A DNA stretch of 64,000 nucleotides from Topomyia yanbarensis (lineage: Eukaryota > Arthropoda > Insecta > Diptera > Culicidae): the NCBI RefSeq assembly GCF_030247195.1, contig NC_080671.1, positions 185,669,725-185,733,724 on the forward strand, given 5' to 3'. Position numbers and translations under genes: made by a program. The notes beneath the pieces were generated by a model, which searched no databases, was not told the DNA's origin, and saw only the letters and a program-made list of their open reading frames with translations. Of this stretch, positions 54,966 to 64,000 are shown in pieces. Positions within the stretch are counted from its first letter, which is position 1. Each line of letters opens with the position of its first letter.

Positions 54966-57229
54966 GAGTAAAGCCATGTCAAGTGATCCTCGAATTTTTC
55001 GCAAAATCACCAATTTTCATGAGGTATATTTTATTGTATAGGGATTATGGTGAATAGCTTTTGGTATAAATATTTCGTTAAAACTCCCTTTTTTCTTTGA
55101 GATATTAACCCTTAAACTTTCTTGTATAATAAAATTGTAAATTTTATATCTCAAAAACTACTGAAGATAATTGAATGAATTTTTGTACACTTATAGAATG
55201 ATATTAACACTATCTCACAAAAATATATCTATTGTATAATTGAGTAAATAACGGTACTTTGCATCTATTTAAAAATTTCAATTACATTTTTTCTTGTGTT
55301 CTTCACGCTAAAAATTTTCAGAAAGTATGTCAAATTACGCAGCAATCCTTCACCTTCAATAATCTGTATTGAGAATTTTTCATTTTTGTTCCTATCGAAA
55401 GTTATGGATGATTTAGTAACGGTGTGTTCCTTCAACGCATGGCCCACTTTAATGCAACCCGCGAACACTTACCTATTGGCAACGCCGTACATCGCGACGT
55501 TCTAATGCGCATCGCGTTGGCAGTGTGCATCGCATGACTAACAAAAGCTACATCTCTCGATTGCTGCAAAAGAACAAACTTTTCTATAGGGATTAACGAA
55601 GATGAATGTTTTCCGGATATTTTGAGATCATTTTATATTTTTTTGATCGAAGTGCACAACAAAAATCATAGTAGTTTAATAAATACTTTCTTATTATAAT
55701 TTATCGTTACAATTAAACTGTATCGCAAATAACCGAAACTTAACTTATGTAATGAGTTTATGTTATTGCTATCTTCAAAGACACTTTTGTAAGTCAAAAT
55801 ACGTCTATGTTTTATTCAAATTCATTATTTGTCTACAATATTATACAGGAAAGTGGAACAACTTATGACAACAGTATTTTACTTCACATGTTTTTGTTTA
55901 CTGAATGATCTTACTTATGTCGTTTTTGCTTGAGGCAAACTAACTCAGTTTCAGACCTAACTGCTGTTAAAGCGTTTGTTTGATGCCAGTTTCGAACCTA
56001 GGTTATGCGCCACTGAGGGACCATTCATGAATTACGTAACGCTTTTAGGGGGAGGGGGTACAACAAGTTGTGACATGTTGTGACATAGGGGGGAGTTAGC
56101 TAGATCGTTACGTAACATGTTTTCACCGAAGAAGAAATTTTCTAGGAATTTGTTGCGTAATAGGAGAGGGGGAGTGGAGAAATTTGTGACAATTTGTTAC
56201 ATGGGGGGAGGCAGAGTCAATTTTGGGCAATTTTTGAGTTACGTAATTTATGAATGGTCACTGAACTGAAAACCGCGTTGGATTCCAACCTGAAAAATAT
56301 TTCGGGTTTGCTCACACCACCGCTGTTTTTGCGAGTACCCAACTCAGTTCCATTAAAAACGTTTGTTTGAAGCAACTAACCCGGGTTAGTGTCTAGGTTC
56401 TCAATCGAAAACGACATTATAAACAACAATGTGAGCAAACATACCGTGCTACCACTCAGACAGAACCAACTAACAAAAAAGTGGTGAAATATGTCACTGC
56501 AAAAAATCGTGTCCAAGCAGGTTCAAACATGTCCACTGCTCAATAACTCGCAAAAAATATAATAACGCTAAAAAGTATGCAAATCACTCGAAAAACATTT
56601 ACCCTCAATAATCCGTAAAGAAAAGCTTGTCTTTTTACTCTAATATCAGAGATGGCAATTTTGGACATGAGATACACTTTTCCAAAGCGATGCGCATTAG
56701 GACGTGGCGGCATTGCCAATATGTAAGTGTTCGCGGGCTGCATCAAAGTGGGCCATGCGTTGAAGGAAAACACCGTTACAAAATCATCCATAACTTTCGA
56801 TGGGAACAAAAATGAAAAATTATCAATACAGATTTTTGAAGGTGAAGGATTGCTGCGCAATTTGATATACTTTCTGAAATTTTTTAGCGTGAAGAACACA
56901 AGAAAAAATGCAATTGAAATTTTTAAATAGATGCAAAGTACCGTTATTTACTCAATTATACAATAGATATATTTTTGTGAGATAGTGTTAATATCATTCT
57001 ATAAGTGTACAAAAATTCATTCAATTATCTTCAGTAGTTTTTGAGATATAAAATTTACAATTTTATTATACAAGAAAGTTTAAGGGTTAATATCTCAAAG
57101 AAAAAAGGGAGTTTTAACGAAATATTTATACCAAAAGCTATTCACCATAATCCCTATACAATAAAATATACCTCATGAAAATCGGTAATTTTGCGAAAAA
57201 TTCGAGGATCACTTGACATGGCTTTACTC
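54966..57229. mobile_element. Element with about 555 bp terminal inverted repeats
   Basis: Both ends read GAGTAAAGCCATGTCAAGTG inward and are flanked by TAAA (54962-54965 and 57230-57233). Arms run from 54966 to about 55520 and from 57229 to about 56690 with high identity (small differences near the outer and inner edges). The 1.17 kb centre holds a MITE at 56019-56259 and no transposase. The open frames at 55.3 and 56.5-56.9 kb are mirror images from the two arms. Superfamily unknown to me; a 4 bp TAAA duplication is suggested but not proven. Confidence 0.75.
56019..56259. mobile_element. MITE with GACCATTCAT termini
   Basis: Left GACCATTCATGAATTACGTA; right read inverted GACCATTCATAAATTACGTA. 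Interior GGGGGAGGGGGTACAAC and TTGTGACA phrases recur, also in the right half. CACTGA occurs on both sides and may be the target duplication. This terminus type is common in insect genomes. Confidence 0.75.
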
Positions 57230-57245
57230 TAAACAAAAGCAATTT

Positions 57246-57345
57246 GAACTCCACACAGCCGACCGTGGGAGTATTGCCTAGGTAAGCTAATCTTATCTGC
57301 GCAATGGGTCGGATCACTATTTATTGAAACAGTATTTAGACGGAA
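57246..57345 (+). repeat. GGATTCGCTCC family, right half
   Basis: CACACAGCCGACCGTGGGAG and GGATCACTATTTATTGAAAC resemble the second half of 60465-60690. It follows directly on the long inverted-repeat element, suggesting that the element landed inside this repeat. Confidence 0.5.
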
Positions 57346-60300
57346 TTTGTTACATCTTCTCTACGATATATTTATTGGATTGAAAACTACCGAGTGATAA
57401 CACATTGTACAGGCAAAGATAGCGCGAGATGTTATAAATTATGGAAAGTATTTCTTATTTTCCATACCGGATTGTTTTTGGAATACAAGTATACGAGCGA
57501 TAATAACTAACACTGAAGGGAAATATAAAGGATTGTTAACCTGATGCACGGGTTTGTTAGCAATAACGGAGCTTGAAATTAGGTTCATAAAAACAGACGC
57601 GGCGAATTTTCAATACGTATTGACCCGTGATCATCGATACTAGTCAGATCAATCGTATTGGGGCTAATTTCCGATCAACTATTCATTTTTACGGCAATGT
57701 TTTCTCGACTAGATCTGTTCGCACCCTCTCATTCTGCTACTATCGGCAGAAGGCTGATAGCACCCAGTCGTCGCCGGTCTAAGGACCAAATGTCATCAAT
57801 AGACTTAGACTCGCGTGGAGGCATGAGATAGGAAATTTGTGAAACTTTTGTTATCCTACCATTTGACGACCATGACAATGAGCAGATCTTAGGTGCGAGA
57901 AAGTGCAACGATTATTGGGCGAACATGATAGACTTCTGAAGAAGTTTTAAAAATCCCCCGATTCCACGAGTTAACCCGTAGATCCGTAGAAAGTATGGAA
58001 ATTTGAGTATCTACAGGAAATTTCGTAGGATTGACCAATTTTGTTAGAATCTTGAACTGATCCAGATCCGGGAACAGGTCCTAATTATTATTTGGGTCTA
58101 GATTAATTTATAGATCATGATTAATCTAGACTAAACTAGTTTGGATAGATGCACTGGTCTGGATCTGTGATCTGTTTCGGATTCCAGTTCTGGGCCTAAA
58201 TCGGAACTAGGTATGTGGAACCCAAGGTGAATGTCCGGTACAAAGCATCGTATCGATCTTTGTACAATCCAACCCACCGGGACAAAAGTGCGGAATCCCT
58301 ATGAATTTGAAAGTCCAAGCAATTTTCCCCAGGGGCTATTCTAACAAAAAATCCAATATTTAGGCTGGTTTAGATCGGGATTACTTACGTGACCTCAGCC
58401 ATCAATCCGTTACTCTGGAAAGGATTCAAACGATTATTCATTATTTTAATTAAATATGGATAAAATTTCACTATTTTTCACTGTTAAAATTTCACAAATG
58501 ATGAACAAATGTAACAATAGAGGCCAACTGATTCCGTCACGGATATTATACGCACCCGGCATTACTCGTCAACATGAGACAACTTCTCTCTCGAAGTTCC
58601 TTAAAAAATAATAGGCACTTGTTCTGCAGCATGCAATTTGATGGTACAGCTTTCAGCTGCAACGTTTTGTAGTTGAATTGTGAAAATGAAATTATTTCGG
58701 CAAAAGTTTTCCTCGTAATCATATTTTGCGCTCACATGCAACAGAAACTCGCATGAGTGCCAACCTATCTAACAACTAGCTGCCACCTAAAAACTTTGTT
58801 TGAGTTGCTCAAAAAAAGAAGAAAGTTGTGCAAAAGAGCAGAAAAGTTATTCCACATAAATCGGCGAGGTCTTTTTTTTCGTTTCAGTCCCCAAATTGAA
58901 AGTAAATTGTGTGTACCTACCGTATGTAACATGTTTCAAGCAGCTATGCGAAAACTGTTTCAGATGGTTGCAGCATGCTGACTTCCATTGTAATCTATAT
59001 TTGTGGAATTTCATATTTTGGCAAATTGTTAGATAAAGTTTGGTAAAGTTTCACATCTGTCTACCTGAACTTCTATGAAACAGATTTGCCAATGCCGAAA
59101 TACAATGCAGGTATTTTATTTATTCGCGGTAGTGTTTATCCGATAAGCTGCACACATAAATGGTTACTGTAAAAATCCGTCGAACCGAAACACAATCACG
59201 TCGCAATCTCGCTTTCCCTCGTTCATCGAATTGAACGGGTTTCACTGATTTGTCGTGATTTCCACTCCAGCGGAACAGTCTATGTATGTTTCATCTTTGC
59301 TCAACTTTTCCTCTAAAAGCACCCGAAGAGAAAAAATTCTAACGTGTCCCCTTTCACAAAGAAGCCAAGCTTTCTTGCTTCTAATATGCTTCCAATGGAG
59401 TATGGAAAACTATTTGCGACGAAGCAAGCTTTAGCTCCGTAATTGCTGAAGAATAGTTCATTTTCTTCGTTGAAATCCACTTAATGTCGCACGGGTCGAG
59501 AAAACATTTACCTCCTTTACTGGTATAGATACTAGAGGAAACGTTTAGCAAACAATGTCCTTAATTAGGTTATTGTTTACTTCGGATGTAATCTTCTCAA
59601 GATGATAAACGGTTTCCATTTCCCGAGACTTTTAGTCAGATAAAAGCTTGTAGGATGATGAGCTCTATAGCTAGGTTCGTGAGGGTTGCAGGCAAATGGT
59701 ATTTTCGTCATTTTCTTACGAAGCGATAGTTGTACAACTTTATTGACCCACTTTTAAAGTTCAACACCAAAACAATCAGGTTTTCTTTTAACCGAAGTTT
59801 TCTTTGCGCTGATTTTTGGTAAACGTACATTCCCGAGTAAAGTTGACGAGCATATTGGGTTGTTTTTCTCATATGGAAATGGATATTGCATCTATTGCTT
59901 GCAAAAAACCCGTTGGGTCGATTGTCATAACGGCAGAACACGCAACAAAACTATACCAACAGAGATTTTTAGGGGTATGAGAGTTATTGCATTTTCTGGT
60001 ACAGAATTGGTGGTGATTATCTCAATCCTTTTTTATATATAGCAGCGAAACTATAAAAAAAAAAGATTTTTTTCTTATTATAGGACAATAACATATCCAC
60101 ACCCATGAGACTAGTTCGACTTTTTAAATTGTCTCATCAGATCTATTATAGTTTTCCAAAAACTCTTGGGTTTGTAACTTGCTAGCGTAGCACAACTGAT
60201 TTTGGTGAATTGCACACTGACTTCATCATGCTTCACTGCTGATTATCTAATAAGAGTTACTTAGGAAATGGTATGTGGGTATTCATACCAACTGAACCTC

Positions 60301-60464
60301 AACAGCATAGCTACCATTACCGGCCGCCTCCATCTCCAACGTTTACGGGAAAGGATAAACGATAGGGTAAATGGGAAGTGTTGGTTCTTCACCTACTGAA
60401 TGGAAGGACGACGATTCATCTGGCTCTTCCATAGGTGTCGCGGAGTTGGAGATTTAGTAGAGTT
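57346..60464. other. No supported gene
   Basis: A 3.1 kb AT-rich stretch that looks single-copy. Frames at 58757-58981 (+) and 59708-59941 (-) have no recognisable domain. TAGATTAATTTATAGATCATGATTAATCTAGA-like self-complementary sequence lies near 58100-58135. As with 41.6-44.4 kb, host regulatory or intronic DNA is possible. Confidence 0.4.
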
Positions 60465-60690
60465 TAGGGTTCGCTCCAAACAAGCAATGCGATCTGTAAA
60501 ACATAGCTTATTATCCAAATGTTAAGTTAGTCTTCGAGTACACAGTCGTTCAAGAAGCAAAAAATCTCGTTTAGTTTTTGAGTTTTATTCAAACTTTGGG
60601 CAGCCGGCTACCGAGAGTAACTTATCTTTTCTGCATGATTTGACCGGATCACTATTTATTGCAACAGTATATGGACAGATTTCCTTATTT
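60465..60690 (+). repeat. GGATTCGCTCC family, uninterrupted copy
   Basis: GGGTTCGCTCCAAACAAGCA, TTTAGTTTTTGAG, GGGCAGCCGGCTACCGAGAG, GGATCACTATTTATTGCAAC. It gives the reference order for the split copy at 54785/57246. Confidence 0.65.
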
Positions 60691-60867
60691 CAACTATTTT
60701 ATTTTTGAGAATTGTCCAACTGGAGTTGTAGAGCTCGGTTCTCGGACGCGGAAGCTACCGGTCAGAATAACTCACTATAATTGCAGACGAGACGGGAAAT
60801 GTCGCCCACTAAAACACTGATAAAAGCTAATTGCAGAGAGTCGTGATTCTAAAGTGATATGAAGTGT

Positions 60868-61640
60868 ATGGTTCAGATGTCCGGGCGTAGGGACTTCACG
60901 ATCGCGTGTATCATCGTGAAGGACTTGAGCGTTTGTATGTTAACGTGTTCGATCGCGTATACGTTTGTATGTCGCGTGTGCTAGTGTGTATGTAACGTCG
61001 CGTGGTTAAAATCGCATATTCACGTGTGTTCTTGAATAATTGCACCGACCGTGAATCTGATGCTTTATTTTCAGTGTACAGTTCAAATACTAGAAGAGTG
61101 GAATGTTGTCTAATGGATATGAGCATCTTTTTTTATTTGTCCAAATGAAGGCATGGACCTAGGCTGGCACGATCGAGTGTAGGGATTTCTGAACGTGACC
61201 GATTCATGATCGTGAGCACACGGGCGTTTGGAGATTCGCGCTTGAGACCGCATCTATCGATATTCCATGGCGACATGGCTGTCTATTATACGTGGTCAAA
61301 CGTTCACTGAATCACCGGGGTATTTTCATGTTTTCAAGATCGCGGGCGTAGGTGTGCGTGGAAGACTCTAGTATTTGAATATTAACGTGTTGGATCGTGT
61401 GGACGTTTGTTAGTCGCGTGTATGTATCTTCGCGAGTATGTTTTCGATTTTGTAACCGTGCGGACATCGGCATATTCACGTGTGTTCTTGAATGATCGAC
61501 TTGAATGAATTGCTGTGAATCTGACACATAATTTTCAGTGTACGGTTCAGATACTGGGATATAGTGAGATCCCCCATATCTCTAGAGTTTCCGGTCATGG
61601 CACTAGGAAATGTGTTGTCTAGTGCATATGAGCGACATAT
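60868..61640 (+). repeat. Tandem duplication, unit about 440-460 bp
   Basis: TTAACGTGTTCGATCGCG at 60940 recurs as TTAACGTGTTGGATCGTG at 61382; CACGTGTGTTCTTGAAT at 61021 recurs at 61477; TTTTCAGTGTAC at 61068 recurs at 61532. Units are CG-rich compared with the flanks (CGATCGCG, CGTGTG). No gene. Confidence 0.7.
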
Positions 61641-61649
61641 TGTTTTATT

Positions 61650-61690
61650 TATTGGGGCTTAAATCGAATAGGTCATTCGCCCTGAATTTC
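61650..61690 (-). repeat. LINE 3' tail fragment
   Basis: Minus strand GGGCGAATGACCTATTCGAT then TTAAGCCCCAATAAATAAAAC. Same class as the tails at 38.06 and 52.88 kb. Confidence 0.45.
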
Positions 61691-61861
61691 CAAGTTTTGA
61701 TCCTTGATATTATCTCTTAATTGATACTTTCAATCAAGAGCATTGATAATGCGCATTTTACAACAAATTGGAGTGTGCACATTCCTTCAAAATGTGATAA
61801 AAATGCACATTCATGTCGGATTGCTTGGTATCGGTGCAATTATTTCTTGGTTTATAATAAA

Positions 61862-62083
61862 CTAGCTAATACCTATCGCGCGTTGCTGCGATTTTAACAA
61901 AATAGGAGGAAAACACTATTCGTTCCGAAGCGCCATCTGGCGGGCAGACAATCCCCAACCAATAGCACACAAACACGCTCCATAACAAATGCCTATTATG
62001 TACAAATTTTGACAGGAATCGGTTAAGTTGTTTGGGAGTCCATAAATCATATACATACAAAAATTGACTTTTATATATATACT
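61862..62083 (-). mobile_element. Helitron-like non-autonomous element, copy 1
   Basis: Read on the minus strand it ends GCAACGCGCGATAGGTATTA then GCTAGT, with a TCGC/GCGA hairpin before CTAG. The body has GAGCGTGTTTGTGTGCTATT and GGCGCTTCGGAACGAA. Confidence 0.65.
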
Positions 62084-62486
<403 letters not shown>

Positions 62487-62965
62487 TAGATAGACAGAAT
62501 ATAGAATAGATAGATAAGTGCACTAAAAAATCGCAAGCTTTTCAACGTGAACGTGCACTTTTATCACACTTTGATGAAAAGTGTGTACACTAGTAAGACA
62601 GTCCACTTTGGTGTGAAATGCGCAATATGCACAAAACTGTCGCGAGCACACTAAAGAACATTGATGTCTTCTGGATATTTTTTTTATAAATATCAATATT
62701 TGAATGGCTGACGTGGCGTCCAAAAGGGGCTAACCCACATTTAGCATTTTCACAGGAAATGGAAAAAAACTTCTGTATTTCCAAATTAACATTGTTTTTA
62801 TTGTTAAAATATTCGATTTGATTAATAGTTCATTGACCCTTGTTGTCTAGAAAAAATAAGATCATTACATGAACTACCCTTCAAATAAATTGTGCGTCCA
62901 GTTGCATCGCGAAGTACCGAAAAAGTTTAGTACCATGTTAAAGTTTCGTTTTTTTAAAATATATT

Positions 62966-63204
62966 CGGTGTTAAGTCAGACCGGACTAAGTCGCAAAACA
63001 TAAGAAAATGAGATAATTATAGAATTGGAAAAAGAATTTCGTCAGCTTTCGACTCTTGCCAGATTTGAAATATGTAACAATAAACAAGAATTATGGCAAA
63101 AATTAATTTCCAATCATAATGTAAAGGATGCTGCTATTCAAACTTTAAAGTCGTTTTTATCGAAATCAATATTTTGTCACTTAGTCCGGTCTGACTTAAC
63201 ACCG
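62966..63204. mobile_element. MITE with CGGTGTTAAG termini
   Basis: Left CGGTGTTAAGTCAGACCGGA then CTAAGT; the right end is an exact inverted match for 26 bases. 239 bp, AT-rich interior. The plus-strand frame inside is not a gene. Confidence 0.85.
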
Positions 63205-63527
63205 ACCATGTATCATAAGATTTTTTGATTTCGTGAAAAATTTTACAACTTCTTTTGTGTTATTTTTTGCACACATGTACTCATTTCCCGTTACTCTTTC
63301 TCGGATTGTTTTGCAGTATAAAATACGGTTTTCAACAGTTTTCCACATGCAAAAACTTCTACGCCCTTTTAACTTGCTCTCGAGTCAAAATGATCTGAAT
63401 GACTGTGAAATATTTTTCTGTTTTCCATACCGATAGAACGTGTAAAGTTGCAACCGAAACAGCCCCCTACTACCTAAAATGCCGCTGAAGCAGTATTCGG
63501 TCATTTAATCGAAAGCTTTTTTGTTGA

Positions 63528-63715
63528 ATGCTGTTTGGCCGAGAGCGCCATTTGGCCGAAAGCGCCATTTTTGCCAAAAGTGCCATTTGGCCGAAAGCGC
63601 CATTTGGTCGGAAACACCGTTTCACCGAAAGCGCTATTTAGTCGAAAGCGCCATTAGGCCGAAAGCGCCATTTGGCCGAAAGTGCCAATTGGCCGAAATC
63701 CATTTGGCCGAAACC
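63528..63715 (+). repeat. 17 bp tandem array
   Basis: About ten imperfect units of CATTTGGCCGAAAGCGC with variants (TTGGTCGGAAACACC, TTAGTCGAAAGCGCC). The open frame across it (repeating AESAI/RKR) is a by-product. Confidence 0.85.
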
Positions 63716-64000
63716 GAAAGTAAAAAGATTTTACACATTTGCCACAGTTAATAAGAAAATCGATAGCATGCAGTCATTCAATAGGCGACTATTTTTTGTG
63801 TTACTGTCCCCTGACTGGTCTCCCCACATTTCTGTCTCTTTTTCCTCGTATTCTTTAAATTTTAACTTTGCGCCGGGTGTTAGGCTCGCGCAAAAATTAA
63901 TTCAAAATAATTCTTATGGAACTCAGTAGTACCATACCTGATCTTCTTCGCTGAGGACTCTAAAGATTTCGTAAGAATTGACATGGAAATATGCATCAGT

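Noticed and set aside
55265..56930. Paired frames that look like a duplicated small gene (MFFTLK.. and MFAGCIKVGHALK..)
   Set aside because: They are the same sequence in the two arms of the inverted-repeat element; conserved only because the arms are near-identical, and open in both strands.

Overview
This window looks like gene-poor, transposon-packed DNA from a culicine mosquito, most likely Aedes. The evidence is the mixture of element types: an I-clade LINE, several R1-clade LINE remnants, a BEL/Pao gag remnant, a DD37E Tc1/mariner-like transposase of the ITmD37E type known from mosquitoes, Helitron-like ends, and many short inverted-repeat elements set in AT-rich DNA. I found no host protein-coding gene, tRNA, rRNA or CRISPR that I could support. 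Nearly all longer open frames belong to elements or are by-products of tandem repeats.

Layout. 0.1-10.7 kb: one copy of a dispersed repeat (called family A here), a decayed BEL/Pao gag, two TA-flanked MITEs that each carry an ACGCGG minisatellite, a LINE ORF1 fragment and a 0.48 kb MITE. 11.0-13.7 kb: a three-layer nest of inverted-repeat elements with short tandem arrays at both outer ends. 14.1-19.65 kb: a structurally complete I-clade LINE on the minus strand with poly(A) tail, 10-12 bp target duplication, ORF1 (zinc knuckles), ORF2 (endonuclease, reverse transcriptase, RNase H, CCHC) and an Inr+DPE internal promoter. Its ORF2 has no AUG before about residue 356. 19.6-25.1 kb: family A copies and small MITEs. 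27.4 kb: a near-perfect 98 bp-arm palindrome. 29.3-34.1 kb: three decayed R1-clade LINE remnants with repeated 3' UTR motifs. 34.7-38.7 kb: a hAT-type insertion with a perfect 8 bp target duplication, no transposase, and other elements inside it. 39.4-41.3 kb: another R1-clade remnant interrupted by an AT-rich insert. 44.4-45.7 kb: a broken ITmD37E element. 46.5-47.2 kb: a 7 bp satellite. 48.2-49.3 kb: family A. 51.0-53.7 kb: LINE ORF1 remnants, one with its own 3' tail. 54.97-57.23 kb: an element with about 555 bp inverted arms and a MITE inside. 60.9-63.7 kb: a tandem duplication, paired Helitron-like ends with a (TA)n tract, a MITE and a short tandem array.

How the parts relate. The I-clade ORF2 could supply reverse transcriptase for sequences carrying its 3' tail motif. 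At least three other tails in the window resemble that tail, including the one on an ORF1-only element. The DNA elements here lack functional transposases and would depend on enzymes encoded elsewhere. Boundaries given for decayed repeats are estimates by eye, usually good to within tens of bases.
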